56,110 bases of DNA from Nitrincola sp. A-D6 (GCF_000764495.1 NZ_JRLB01000007.1:1-56110); one strand, 5' to 3'. Positions 38,622 to 48,837 are shown, counted from the stretch's first letter. Notes: generated from the sequence alone by a model not told the origin. Translations and numbers: made by a program.

Positions 38622-39017
38622 ATGAATAGTAAATTGATCGGAATTTTAACACTGGCTGTCGTTCTGTTACCTTTTGGTGCGAAGGCAGATCAACAAAGTA
38701 TTAGATTTATTAGCGACAAATATGGGGAGTTTACGTTAGAGCCCATATGCGTTCGTAACATCGCTCTAGATGAAGTCAAAGATGGCATTTCATCTATCAT
38801 TTTGAATCTTGAAGATAGTGACTCTTGTGCAAAGGAGCTGTACGAAAAAATCCTCTCACATGAAGGTTATTATATCTCCATACGCTATGGAGAAAATACA
38901 ATACTACCTCCGACGCTGCTGTCCAATGAGATCGATCCGACTTCTGGATTCCGGATAAACATCACAGATCCAGAGTTGGCCACTGAGATTTATAATGTTC
39001 TGAGCGCAAGCTCCTGA
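38622..39017 (+). CDS. Small exported protein, SecD-P1-head-like (unknown function)
   Basis: 131 residues with a clear signal peptide (LIGILTLAVVLLPFGAKA) and an excellent ribosome site (AAGGAC six bases before ATG). The mature part (YYISIRYGENTILPPTLLSN, then ITDPELATEIYNVL) loosely recalls the SecDF P1-head fold, where a strand-turn-helix ends in a residue pattern like this. It has two cysteines (CVRN and SCAKEL) that could form a disulfide. It is the only plus-strand gene inside the FecIR-TonB locus. Its codon use looks more AT-rich than its neighbours. I do not recognise a specific function. Confidence 0.55.
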   Translation: MNSKLIGILTLAVVLLPFGAKADQQSIRFISDKYGEFTLEPICVRNIALDEVKDGISSIILNLEDSDSCAKELYEKILSHEGYYISIRYGENTILPPTLLSNEIDPTSGFRINITDPELATEIYNVLSASS

Positions 39018-39060
39018 CCGAAAGAAAGTTCCGCACCCACAGTACAAGCGCAATTTTTCA

Positions 39061-40029
39061 CTAACTGTCAGGGCGCAGCGAGATCCAGTAGCGTGAGCGC
39101 TGCTCCAGGGTGATGGGCAGACTGTGGCTCAGGCTTTCCAATACTCGGTGGGTATCCTGAATCGGGTAGCTGCCAGATACACGGAGGGTATCCAGTGCAG
39201 GATCGAGTCGGATGACCCCGCGATGATAACGCTCCAGTTGTTCAACAAACTGCCTTAAAGGCATGCTGTCTGCAATCAGCATGCCCTGTCTCCAAGCTGT
39301 GTCTGCAGGCATTACCTGATTTTGTGAGACTAATGCCGTGTTAGAGAAGAGCAGCGTTTCGCCAGTAGGAATCAGATGAGGCTCCTGAACCGGTCCCTGG
39401 ATCAGCAGTACTTGTCCGGCGATTACTGCCACCTGGGTAGAGTCGTGCAACTGGCGCACATTAAAAGCGGTTCCCACTGGTGTCAGAACACCCTGTGCGG
39501 TGGTGATTAGCACGGGGCGTGGCGGAGCTGCGGGGTTTGCGGCCGTTTGAATAAAAATTTCGCCCTGCAGCAAATGTATCTGGGTATTATCATGATTGTA
39601 GCTTAAGCGAATGGCCGTGCGGCTGTTGAGCTGTATGTGGCTGCCACCGGGCAATTGCAGCTCAAGCTGCTCTCCGGTACCGGTGTAGTGTTGATCCTGT
39701 CCGATGGTGATTCCTGGTTGACGACTGATCAACCAGCCACTGCCTGTGCCCATGCAGAGTAATGCTATAATCTTTAGGCTGCGTCGGCGGCTTTGCTGGC
39801 CAGAGCTTAGCGTATTTCTGGCTAGCTTGGCTGTGGTGGGCGACAGCACAGACAGCTGCTGCTGAGTGTTTTCAATCTGTTGCCAGGCACGCTCATGGTC
39901 GGGATGTGCTGCACGCCAGCGACGAATGCGCTCCCAACTGTCGGGCTCCACCTGCATTTGCCAGTCCAGCAGTAGCTCAACCGCATCACGAGCAACACTT
40001 TCTGGTATGGTTTGTGGTGGAGAATTCAT
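39061..40029 (-). CDS. fecR: FecR-type anti-sigma factor
   Basis: A 322-residue membrane-spanning regulator. The N-terminal cytoplasmic part (LLLDWQMQVEPDSWERIRRW, HPDHERAWQQIE) is the DUF4880 anti-sigma segment. One transmembrane helix lies at about 84-101 (LKIIALLCMGTGSGWLI). The periplasmic FecR domain includes GEQLELQLPGGSHIQLNSRT, LLQGEIFIQTA and TPVGTAFNVRQ. It would hold or activate the FecI-type sigma factor in response to the STN receptor. It starts seven bases after the fecI stop. Family assignment is firm, the signal is unknown. Confidence 0.9.
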   Translation of the reverse strand: MNSPPQTIPESVARDAVELLLDWQMQVEPDSWERIRRWRAAHPDHERAWQQIENTQQQLSVLSPTTAKLARNTLSSGQQSRRRSLKIIALLCMGTGSGWLISRQPGITIGQDQHYTGTGEQLELQLPGGSHIQLNSRTAIRLSYNHDNTQIHLLQGEIFIQTAANPAAPPRPVLITTAQGVLTPVGTAFNVRQLHDSTQVAVIAGQVLLIQGPVQEPHLIPTGETLLFSNTALVSQNQVMPADTAWRQGMLIADSMPLRQFVEQLERYHRGVIRLDPALDTLRVSGSYPIQDTHRVLESLSHSLPITLEQRSRYWISLRPDS

Positions 40030-40036
40030 CTTATGA

Positions 40037-40548
40037 TCAGCCTGTCATATCAGGGAAATAGCAGCGGCTGGTGGCGCGAATCAAGTGACGCTTGACACTG
40101 CTGACTGACATGTTCAGTGTCAGGGCTATTTCGCTATAGGTCATGCCATCCAGCTGGGCATATAAAAAAGCCTGGCGTGTCAGGGTAGGTAGACCATCCA
40201 GGCGTCGATCGATTTCTACCAGTAGTTCCAGCAATTGATGTTGAGTTTCAGGTGACGGCGCTTCGACCTCCGGCAGTTGTTGTAAGGCTTCCAGATAAGC
40301 TTGTTCAATGCGTTCACGTCGCCAGTGGTCGATCAGTACCCGTTTTGCAACGGTCATCAGGTAAGCTCTGGGTTCCTGAGCCTGTATCCACTCATCACGT
40401 TTAAGCAGGCGTACAAAGGTGTCCTGCAATAGATCAGAAGCCCTTTGACTGCAGCCAGGCGCTTGCACAGCCAGCCCAGCAACCATTGCCGGTTCTGGCT
40501 GTAGAGTAGGCCCAAGGCATCGCGTGCCTGAGGTTCCTTGAGCATCAT
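40037..40548 (-). CDS. fecI: ECF sigma factor, FecI type (one frame break)
   Basis: About 170 residues after repair. The start ATG at 40548 gives MMLKEPQARDALGLLYSQNR and then WLLGWLCKRL. A break at 40455-40456 (one extra G on the coding strand) joins it to GCSQRASDLLQDTFVRLLKR (region 2). Region 4 follows as LPTLTRQAFLYAQLDGMTYS, with EIALTLNMSVSSVKRHL as the -35-binding helix. It would direct RNA polymerase to the TonB-receptor promoter. The start overlaps the stop of the 80-residue gene upstream (ATGA), indicating translational coupling. Confidence 0.82.
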
Positions 40549-40787
40549 GGCGTCGTCTGGGCATCTGCCGTGTTCACTACTGCCTGCAGCAACTCGCTGG
40601 CAGGGAGCCACTGATCTGCAAAGTCAGCGGGAAGCACGGTTGATGGCAGCAGTTGGCTGCATGACGAAACATCAGCGACCAGGGTCTCAGGCTGCTGATG
40701 ATACCGGGTCGGCAGGACTGGACGAATGGTAAGTATTTTTATTGGTTCAGCGGTTCTTACAGCCGCGGCTTGGCCCTGAAAATGCAT
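40545..40787 (-). CDS. Small unknown protein coupled to fecI
   Basis: 80 residues (begins MHFQGQAAAVRTAEPIKILT, ends VVNTADAQTTP). Evidence that it is real: a strong AAGGAG seven bases before the ATG, and a stop overlapping the fecI start as ATGA, whereas fecI has no ribosome site of its own. No signal peptide or transmembrane segment and one cysteine. I recognise no family. It may simply serve to couple translation, or it may be a sigma-associated regulator. A Fur-like site lies about 100 bp upstream. Confidence 0.6.
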   Translation of the reverse strand: MHFQGQAAAVRTAEPIKILTIRPVLPTRYHQQPETLVADVSSCSQLLPSTVLPADFADQWLPASELLQAVVNTADAQTTP

Positions 40788-40886
40788 CCTTTAACTCCTT
40801 CATCGTTAGAGATCAAGTCGTCACGGGCTGGCTTAAGGGCTGGCTGGTGAGTTGTCTTAAGACGTCAAAGCTTATCGATGCTTTTA

Positions 40887-40906
40887 TGTAAATGCAAATG
40901 ATTTAG
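40887..40906 (-). promoter_or_regulatory. Possible Fur box upstream of the fecI operon
   Basis: The segment AAATCATTTGCATTTACAT (minus strand) contains ATTT/AAAT hexamers reminiscent of a degenerate Fur box (GCAAATGATTT core). The match is partial. Its position about 100 bp upstream of the small ORF and fecI is appropriate. Confidence 0.4.
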
Positions 40907-40918
40907 TTTTGTGTTTGA

Positions 40919-41667
40919 TTAGGCTAACGCTTGCCAGACTAGCTGAATCGCCAGTAGGGTGAGTAGCCAGTTAAAGATCAAGGTGAAGTGTTGGTTACTG
41001 ATGCGTTTGAGTAGGTGCAGGCCCATCCAGGTACCCACGGCGCCACTGAGGACCATTAACAGCATTAGCCCAAGCCAGTCTTTGAAGACAAACCCGGCCG
41101 CACCGAATACGGCGGCCTTGGCAGGTGTTGCAGGCTCATGCAGGCGGCAAAATTGGCAACGGTGCGAAAGCGGTCACCGACATGCTGTTGCTTGACGAAG
41201 GCCGCCACCAGCGGACCGGATGCTCCGGCAAACATGCTGATAAAGCTGGTGATACTGGCTGCTATGAAGGTGCCGACACGCCCTAAAGCCATGGGTGGAA
41301 TTTTAGGACCCCAACAAAGAAACAGGATAAAACCGGCGATGGTTAACTGCAGCGTGCTGGTGGGCAGTTGTACCAGAAACAGGCTGGCTAACCAGGCACC
41401 GAGCAATGAACCAGGGGCGAAGGCGGCGAGCAAGCGCCAGTCAACATGAGCTATCGTCAGGATCACCCGGTTGAGGTTGGAACCCAGTTGCACCATGCCG
41501 TGTACCGGGATAATCGCAGCGGCTGGCATGATAACGGCCATGATCGCCAGGAGTAATATGCCGCCACCGACGCCCATGCTGGCAGTAACGGCTGAGGTTG
41601 CCCCGGCAGAAAGAATAAGCAGTAGGGCTTGCAGCGAACTAAGCTGCTCTGGTAGCAGCCACTCCAT
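40919..41667 (-). CDS. TSUP-family (TauE/SafE) permease (one frame break)
   Basis: About 249 residues, seven to eight helices. The first half contains LLLILSAGATSAVTASMGVG, GGILLLAIMAVIMP and the loop IPVHGMVQLGSN; the second half ISMFAGASGPLVAAFVKQ. The frame breaks at 41116-41117: adding one G on the coding strand (LPRAAVFGAAGFVFKDWLG) continues through MLLMVLSGAVGTWMGLHLLK to the stop at 40919. The ATG at 41667 overlaps the uvrD stop by one base (TGATG), so it is co-transcribed. TSUP proteins transport sulfur compounds or organic anions. The substrate here is unknown. Confidence 0.78.
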
Positions 41668-43880
41668 CAGAGAGTTTCCAGCTTGGCAAACCCCACCACC
41701 AGCCATTTACTGCCTACGTCGTCAAAATTCACCTGGACCCGGGCTTTGGGCCCGGAGCCTTCGAAGTTAACCACCAGACCTTCGCCAAATTTCGGGTGCA
41801 GCACGCGCTGACCCAGGCTAAGAGGTGTGCCGCTGATTTCGCTACCGGAAAAGCTGCCGTGACTGCTGAACAGGCTGCTCTGGTGGTCAGGTCGACCGCT
41901 GGAGTAGGGGCGCCTGACGCTGGAGTTAAGGCGCACTTCTTCAATCAGCTCATCGGGTATCTCACGAATAAAGCGTGAAGGGCGGTTGATCTTCTCCTGG
42001 CCATGCAGGCGTCTGGATTCGGCCAGGGTCAGGTAGAGCTTTTGCATCGCACGGGTGATACCGACATAACAGAGGCGGCGCTCTTCCTCCATACGTCCTG
42101 GTTCTTCAGCGGACATGCTGTGCGGGAACAGGCCTTCTTCCATACCGGTCAGAAACACCAGCGGAAACTCCAGCCCTTTGGCTGAGTGCAGGGTCATGAG
42201 CTGTACGCTGTCAGCATGACTGTCGGCCTGGGCTTCGCCAGCATCCAGTGCCGCCTGATCCAGAAATGCCGCCAGCAGGGTGATATCTTCATCCTGATTG
42301 TCTCGTTCCCATTGGCTGGCAAATTGCCGCGTCGCCGTGACCAGCTCATCCAGGTTTTCTATGCGTGACTGACCCTTTTCACCTTTTTCTTTTTCATGAT
42401 GCTCGATGAGTCCGGCGGCCTTGATCACCAGATCGGTTTGTTCATGCAGGCTCAGGGTGTGGGTTTCAGTATTGATGTGATTAACGAGATCCAGAAAACC
42501 CTGCAGTGCATTCCCTGCTCTGGCAGGGAGTTGCTTCATTTCGGTAATCTCATTGGCGGCGCGCCACATGGAGATGCCTTCCTGACGCGCACGCTCACGT
42601 ACCAGCTCTATCGTGCGTGTGCCGATGCCGCGTGTAGGCACATTGATCACCCGTTCCATGGCGGTATCATCGTCACGGTTGGCGAGCAGGCGCAGATAGG
42701 CGAGGGCGTTCTTGATTTCCAAACGGTCATAAAAGCGCTGCCCGCCATAGATGCGGTAAGGGACGCCACTGCGGATCAGGGCTTCCTCCATCACGCGGGA
42801 CTGGGCATTGGAACGATACAGAATGGCGCACTCATCACGGCGGTTGCCATGCTCTATCCACTTGCTGATCTGATCAACAATAAAACGCGCTTCATCCTGT
42901 TCATTGAAGGCACTGTACAGGGAAACCGGCTCACCCTCGCTGCCTTCAGTCCAGAGCTGCTTGCCCAGTCGGTCAGCATTGTTCTGAATGACCGCATTAG
43001 CGGTTTTTAAAATGGCCTGGGTAGAGCGGTAGTTTTGTTCCAGACGGATGGTGTCTGTACCGGGAAAGTGCTCACTCAGGGTTTGGATATTTTCAATCCG
43101 TGCCCCACGCCAACCATAAATTGACTGGTCGTCGTCGCCCACGGCCATGAGCTTTTGTTCGCCCTGGCACAACAGCCGTAGCCAGGCATATTGGATGGCA
43201 TTGGTGTCCTGAAACTCATCCACCAGGACATAACGAAATCTTTCCCGGTAGTGTTTCAGCAGGGCCGGAGCCCGGTCACGTAGCAGTTCCAGAGACCGCA
43301 GTAACAGCTCACCAAAGTCGATCATGCCACCGCGATCACAGGCTTCTTCATAAGCCTGGTAGAGATCAATCATGGTGCGTTGGTAGGGATCGCCAGTGCG
43401 CTCAAGATGTTTACTGCGTAAGCCCTCATCCTTCTGTGCATTGATAAACCACTGCATCTGCCGTGGTGGCCAGCGGCTGTCATCCAGATTCTGTTCTTTG
43501 CACAGCCGCTTAATCAGGCGTAGCTGATCATCACTGTCCATGATCTGGAAGTTATCCTGCAGGCCCGCATCCTTCCAATGCGCACGCAACAGTCGATGGG
43601 CCAGCCCGTGAAACGTACCCACCCACATGCCTTGGGTGTTGATTCCCAGCAGCTGTTCAATACGACCACGCATTTCACGAGCGGCCTTGTTGGTGAAGGT
43701 GACCGCCAGAATCGAATAGGGTGACAGGCCTTCGGTCTCAATCAGCCAGGCAATACGATGCACCAGCACACGTGTTTTACCGGACCCGGCACCCGCCAAT
43801 ATCAGCAGGTTTTGCACCGGCGCGGTGACTGCACTACGCTGGGCATCGTTGAGTGAGTCAATAATGTGGGTAACGTCCAT
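41667..43880 (-). CDS. uvrD: DNA helicase II (UvrD)
   Basis: A 737-residue superfamily 1A 3'-5' helicase used in nucleotide-excision and mismatch repair. Motif I is LAGAGSGKTRVL (Walker A, residues 29-36), with VTFTNKAAREMRGR (Ia), VDEFQDTNAIQY (II), VGDDDQSIYGWRGA (III), LEQNYRST (IV), LMTLHSAKGLEFPLV (V) and EERRLCYVGITRA (VI). The C-terminal Tudor-like RNA-polymerase-binding segment GQRVLHPKFGEG.V is present. Frame intact. It is followed by the TSUP gene with a one-base overlap. Confidence 0.96.
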   Translation of the reverse strand: MDVTHIIDSLNDAQRSAVTAPVQNLLILAGAGSGKTRVLVHRIAWLIETEGLSPYSILAVTFTNKAAREMRGRIEQLLGINTQGMWVGTFHGLAHRLLRAHWKDAGLQDNFQIMDSDDQLRLIKRLCKEQNLDDSRWPPRQMQWFINAQKDEGLRSKHLERTGDPYQRTMIDLYQAYEEACDRGGMIDFGELLLRSLELLRDRAPALLKHYRERFRYVLVDEFQDTNAIQYAWLRLLCQGEQKLMAVGDDDQSIYGWRGARIENIQTLSEHFPGTDTIRLEQNYRSTQAILKTANAVIQNNADRLGKQLWTEGSEGEPVSLYSAFNEQDEARFIVDQISKWIEHGNRRDECAILYRSNAQSRVMEEALIRSGVPYRIYGGQRFYDRLEIKNALAYLRLLANRDDDTAMERVINVPTRGIGTRTIELVRERARQEGISMWRAANEITEMKQLPARAGNALQGFLDLVNHINTETHTLSLHEQTDLVIKAAGLIEHHEKEKGEKGQSRIENLDELVTATRQFASQWERDNQDEDITLLAAFLDQAALDAGEAQADSHADSVQLMTLHSAKGLEFPLVFLTGMEEGLFPHSMSAEEPGRMEEERRLCYVGITRAMQKLYLTLAESRRLHGQEKINRPSRFIREIPDELIEEVRLNSSVRRPYSSGRPDHQSSLFSSHGSFSGSEISGTPLSLGQRVLHPKFGEGLVVNFEGSGPKARVQVNFDDVGSKWLVVGFAKLETL

Positions 43881-43906
43881 CAGTTCTCTTTACGCTAGTA
43901 GCGGGT

Positions 43907-44881
43907 TTAACCTAGTTTTGCCGGGGTGCTCAGGCGTGATAACAGTATATTTTTGTACTGCTGCGGATCTTTCAGTTTCATTTCGCCACCCTGGCGTGAT
44001 GCCTGCGCAATGCCCAGCCAGGGAATCAGGCGTGAGAGCCAGAAACGCATGGCAGCGGTGCGTGTCAGAATGGGCCAGGCGCGGGCTTCATCGGCGGTGA
44101 AAGCACGAATCTGAGCATAGCCTTCCAACAGGGCAGTTTCGCGCTCTGTGTCGATGCTGCAATCCGGACGGCTGCACCAGTCATTGGCAACAATGGCCAG
44201 ATCATAGAGCTGGTAGGCTGTGGCAGCATTGTACATATCGAGAATTGCTTCCAGCTTGTCATCCAGAAACAGGGCATTATCATGAAACAAATCACCATGA
44301 ATGACGCCGGTTGGCAGATCCCAGTTGGCATCGCGCAGTTTGTCAAAGGCCAACACCTCCTGGTTTAACAGGTTGGCATCTTCAGGACTCAGGCGGTGGG
44401 CAATGGCTTGTGCTTCACGGCGCCACCAGAAAACCCCACGATGTGCTTGTCGTTGCAGATAAAAATCGCTGCCAGCCTGATGAAAGCGTGCCAGTGCTTC
44501 ACCTATCTGAAAGCAGTGATACGGGCGTAATTGCGTTGCCGGCACATCCGCACCGTAAAAACGCGGCTGCAGAAAGGCAGGTTTACCTTTGAGTTGCTTC
44601 AGAGCAATACCGTTTTTATCTCGTATAGCATAGGGTACCGGGATGTTGCGTTCAGCCAGCCAGTGCCCCAATTCGACGAAAAATGGCATTTCCTCAGAGG
44701 TAAGCTCCTCAAAGATAGTCAGCACATACTCCTTTTTTTGCCCCCGAAGCAGCAGGGTCACGAAGTAGTTAGTGTTCTCTATGCCGCCCTCAATACCATC
44801 AAAATGGCTGAGAGTGCCTAAATCAAAGTCAGCCAGCAACTGGCTGAGCTCAGCAGAAGTAATCGAAGTATAAACGGCCAC
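43907..44881 (-). CDS. thrB: Homoserine kinase, type II (APH-fold)
   Basis: 324 residues. It phosphorylates homoserine in threonine synthesis. It belongs to the APH-like ThrB group found in Pseudomonas and related bacteria: FDGIEGGIENTNYFVT near the N-terminus, catalytic VIHGDLFHDNALF and metal site AILDMYNAATAYQLYDLAIV. The start is GTG at 44881 with GGAAG seven bases upstream; a longer frame to 44914 overlaps the DUF2782 gene. The order polA / DUF2782 / thrB matches the Pseudomonas arrangement. It is 11 bp downstream of the DUF2782 gene. Confidence 0.88.
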   Translation of the reverse strand: MAVYTSITSAELSQLLADFDLGTLSHFDGIEGGIENTNYFVTLLLRGQKKEYVLTIFEELTSEEMPFFVELGHWLAERNIPVPYAIRDKNGIALKQLKGKPAFLQPRFYGADVPATQLRPYHCFQIGEALARFHQAGSDFYLQRQAHRGVFWWRREAQAIAHRLSPEDANLLNQEVLAFDKLRDANWDLPTGVIHGDLFHDNALFLDDKLEAILDMYNAATAYQLYDLAIVANDWCSRPDCSIDTERETALLEGYAQIRAFTADEARAWPILTRTAAMRFWLSRLIPWLGIAQASRQGGEMKLKDPQQYKNILLSRLSTPAKLG

Positions 44882-44892
44882 AAAAATGCTTC

Positions 44893-45173
44893 CTACCAGC
44901 GAAACAGAACCCATTTAGGATTAATACCGTGGGTTCTCCTGCGCGAATAAGCTCGCCAGATTCACCTGTAGGCACCAGGTAATATGGCTCGCCTACAATA
45001 GGAACAACTTTAATCTCCTTGAGCATGCCGCCGACACGGTATTCATAGTAAGTGGCTTCACCATCATGGGTGATGATGATTTCCGGCTCAGGATTAAGCA
45101 AATCTTCCTGTGCACTGACCATCCCCAACGGCAGGCCGCTGAATAGGGCAATAAGTAAGAGTTTTTTAAGCAT
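44893..45173 (-). CDS. DUF2782 small secreted/periplasmic protein (one frame break)
   Basis: About 93 residues. It has a signal peptide (LLLIALFSGLPLGMVSA) and the DUF2782 core EIIITHDGEATYYEYRVGG, then EIKVVPIVGEPYYLV. The frame breaks at 44918-44919: one extra C on the coding strand gives TVLIPKWVLFRW and a stop at 44893, the usual end of this family. It lies between thrB and polA as in Pseudomonas. Function unknown. Confidence 0.8.
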
Positions 45174-45261
45174 GGCGCTTTTCTCATAAGTTGAGTGATT
45201 TAATTTGCTATGATTGTGAACCCTGACACTATTCACGGCAACCAGCAAAGTGGAAAAATTC

Positions 45262-48005
45262 ATGAGTGAACAGCATCATCCTATTATTCTAGTCGACGGC
45301 TCCTCCTATTTATACCGTGCCTTTTTTGCTTCGCAGCAGGCAAATCTGAGTACGCGGGATGGCTTTCCGACGGGTGCTGTGCGGGTAGTGACCTCCATGC
45401 TGCGTAGTTTGCTGAAACAATACCCACACAGCCCGGTCACGGTAATCTTTGATGCCAAGGGTAAAACCTTTCGCGATGAGCTGTTTGCTGAATACAAAGC
45501 CCATCGGCCTTCCATGCCGGATGACCTTCGACTGCAGGTTGAACCGATACACAAGATTGTCCGGGCGATGGGGATCGAGCTACTGGTTGAGGATGGCGTG
45601 GAAGCCGATGATGTGATTGGTACGCTGGCGCGTGAAGCGACAGAAAAACAGCGACCAGTGATCATTTCGACAGGTGATAAGGATATGGCGCAGTTGGTCA
45701 ATGAGTATGTCACCCTGATCAATACCATGACTGATACGCGTATGGATGTAGCTGGCGTGAAGGAAAAATTTGGTATTCCACCTGAGTTAGTCATAGATTT
45801 GTTAGCCCTGCAGGGTGACAAGGTGGATAACATTCCAGGCGTGCCGGGCGTGGGAGGAAAAACCGCATTGGCCCTGCTGCAGGGTATCGGCGGTATCCAG
45901 GCGCTATATCAGAATCTGGAGCAGATTGCTGATCTGCCATTTCGTGGTGCCAAAAGCATGGCCGCGAAGTTGGAGGCTCATCGTAAGGAAGCGGAGCTAT
46001 CCTATTTGTTGGCGACCATCAAGACGGATGTGCCGCTGCATATTAAACTGGAAGATATTCCCTGTCCGAAACCCGATACGGCTGCCCTTATAGCACTTTT
46101 CCGTGAATTTGAATTCCGCAGCTGGATTGAAGAGCTGGAAGCCGGAGACGGCGTTGCAGCCGTTGCTGATGAGACTCAGCCTCAGCCGCCTGCATTGGAA
46201 ACGGATTATCAGGTGATTCTGAGTTGGGATGAACTGGACAGTTGGTTAGCCCGCTTACAGACGGCCGAACTGTTTGCACTGGATACTGAGACTACCAGTT
46301 TGAATTATATGGAAGCTGAGTTGGTTGGCTTATCATTTGCAGTCCAGCCCGGTGAGGCTGCGTACTTGCCACTGGCGCATGACTATGTAGGGGCGCCAGA
46401 CCAGTTAGACCGTAATCAGGTGCTGGAGCGCTTCAAGTCCTTACTGGAAGACCCGCAGCGGCCCAAGGTCGGCCAACACATCAAATATGATATGAATGTG
46501 CTGGCACGCTATGGCATCAAGTTACAGGGTGTGGTGGCTGACACCATGCTGGAGTCCTATGTATTGAATTCTACTGCTGGGCGTCATGATATGGATAGCT
46601 TGGCTGATCGGTACCTGGGGCTCAAAACTACAAGCTTTGAAGACATTGCCGGTAAGGGCAAAAACCAGCTGACCTTTAACCAGGTTGACCTGGATATTGC
46701 CGCGCCCTATGCCGCTGAAGATGCCGATATCACTCTGCGTCTGCATCTGAAGATGACTGAGCAACTGGCTCAGCAGGAACGCCTTGTCGGGTTACTCAAT
46801 ACGCTGGAAGTGCCACTGATTCCGGTGCTGGCAAAGATCGAGCGCAATGGTGCCCGCGTGGATGCCACGCTGCTATCCAGGCACAGTCGGGAGTTGGAGA
46901 TTAGACTCAAAGAGCTGGAGCAACAGGCCTTTGAACTGGCCGGTGAACCTTTCAATCTGGGATCACCTAAGCAGCTTCAGGTGATCCTGTTTGAGAAGCA
47001 GGGGATCCCGGTACGCAAAAAAACCCCCAAGGGTGCGCCCTCCACTGCAGAAGAAGTGTTGCAGGAGTTAGCCCTGGACTATCCCTTGCCCAAAGTGATT
47101 ATTGAGCATCGCGGTTTGAGTAAGCTGAAATCGACCTATACCGATAAGCTGCCACAGATGATCAATCCGGGTACCGGGCGCATTCATACCTCCTATCATC
47201 AGGCAGTCACCGCCACCGGGCGCTTGTCATCATCGGATCCCAATCTGCAGAACATTCCGATTCGGACTCAGGAAGGGCGCCGGATTCGTCAGGCGTTTGT
47301 GGCACCTGAGGGCTATCGGATTGTGGCGGCAGATTATTCACAGATTGAACTGCGTATCATGGCTCACCTGTCGGGTGATGAGGCTTGTTGCAGGCCTTTG
47401 CCAAGGGTGAAGATATCCATCGGGCAACGGCGGCGGAGGTTTTTGGCGTTGAGCTGGATCAGGTTACCGGTGAGCAGCGTCGCAGTGCCAAAGCGATTAA
47501 CTTTGGGCTGATTTATGGCATGTCGGCTTTTGGTCTGGCGCGTCAGTTAGGTGTGGGGCGTAACGATGCGCAGCGCTATATCGATCACTACTTCGCTACC
47601 TATCCGGGCGTGCAGCGTTACATGGATGAAACACGCGCTTTGGCACATGAAAAAGGCTTCGTAGAGACTCTGCTGGGGCGCCGTCTTTACTTGCCGGAAA
47701 TTAATTCAAAAAACGGCATGCGTCGTCAGGCGGCTGAACGTACGGCGATCAATGCGCCGATGCAGGGTACGGCGGCGGACATTATTAAGCAGGCTATGCT
47801 TGATGTGGATAACTGGCTGGAACAGAGCCAGTTTGATGCCAAAATGATCATGCAGGTGCACGATGAATTGGTCTTTGAAGTTGCCGAGGCTGACGTGGCT
47901 GGATTTATGACGCACGTCACCCAGTCGATGGAGCAGGCGGTCAGCCTTAAAGTGCCTTTGTTAGTGGAAGCTGATGTTGGTCTGAATTGGGATGAGGCGC
48001 ATTAA
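45262..48005 (+). CDS. polA: DNA polymerase I (one frame break)
   Basis: About 914 residues after repair. The 5'-3' exonuclease domain has [26 protein letters not shown] and DKDMAQLV. The 3'-5' proofreading domain has [12 protein letters not shown] and [12 protein letters not shown]. The polymerase domain has [53 protein letters not shown] and [11 protein letters not shown]. The break is at 47382-47383, directly after motif A: one G (GAGGC to GAGGGC) gives [20 protein letters not shown]. As PolA is normally maintained, this break is strong evidence for a sequence error. The ATG at 45262 is preferred over GTG 45250. Convergent with engB, overlapping by 4 bp. Confidence 0.95.
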
Positions 48006-48640
48006 GCGCCGCTCTCAGTTCCCTGATCCAGCAGTAATTCAGCCAATCTGGCTCGAAGTTCCGGAACGCCTTCTTTTTTCAGCGCTGAGAAGGTTTGCAA
48101 TGTAACCTTGTCACCCAGACGTTTTCTCAATTGCGCCTGAAGTTTTAGCAGCGTGCTCTGTGCCGGCCCCCGGGTCAGCTTATCGGCCTTGGTCAGCAAG
48201 ATATGCAACGGCATGCCGGTGTTTTCACACCAGCTGATCAGCATTTCATCAAAATCTTTCATCGGATGACGAATATCCATGACCAGCACCAGGCCCTTCA
48301 AGGCTTCGCGGTGCTGTAGATACGCATCCAGATGTTTTTGCCAGTGGACTTTGACGGCGACTGGTACTTTAGCATAACCATAGCCGGGCAGATCGACGAT
48401 GCGAATGCCGGGAATATTGAGATCGAAAAAGTTGATTAATTGCGTACGACCTGGTGTCTTGGATGTTCTGGCAAGTTTTCCATTCTGTGTTAATGTATTG
48501 ATTGCGCTGGATTTACCTGCATTTGATCGACCAGCAAAGGCCACTTCAGCCAGGCTGTCATCCGGACATTGATTCAGTTTGTCAGCACTGACACAAAAGC
48601 GTGCCTGGTGAAAATTGATTAAGGTTTGTGCTTCAGACAT
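48002..48640 (-). CDS. engB: Ribosome-biogenesis GTPase EngB/YsxC
   Basis: 212 residues. A circularly simple TRAFAC GTPase for 50S subunit assembly: G1 [13 protein letters not shown]2 region [15 protein letters not shown]3 [12 protein letters not shown]4 LLTKADKL, G5 TFSALKKEG. The start at 48640 ([15 protein letters not shown]) fits the family; the frame extends to 48670 but without support. Convergent with polA, so the Spot 42 RNA gene found between these genes in enterics has no room here. Confidence 0.93.
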   Translation of the reverse strand: MSEAQTLINFHQARFCVSADKLNQCPDDSLAEVAFAGRSNAGKSSAINTLTQNGKLARTSKTPGRTQLINFFDLNIPGIRIVDLPGYGYAKVPVAVKVHWQKHLDAYLQHREALKGLVLVMDIRHPMKDFDEMLISWCENTGMPLHILLTKADKLTRGPAQSTLLKLQAQLRKRLGDKVTLQTFSALKKEGVPELRARLAELLLDQGTESGA

Positions 48641-48837
48641 TGGGATCTCACTATGATAGGATCGCCACACAGAACAAATGCGTTCCAGTTTGTGAGGATA
48701 TTAGTTTATAATACAGCCAATTTTACCTGCGAACTGAGAGAACCTCTAGTCAGGGGTAGCAACAATTGAGGTGTCAGCACCGGTCAATGCGGCAGCTGGA
48801 CTAAAACAAATTTTTAGCAAGAGTCTGGGTCTAGTCA

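Noticed and set aside
42396..43010. 204-codon open frame on the plus strand
   Set aside because: Antisense to uvrD motifs that are fully conserved; no independent evidence of coding.
47990..48020. Spot 42 (spf) small RNA between polA and engB
   Set aside because: Present between these genes in enterics, but here the two genes overlap by 4 bp and leave no space.
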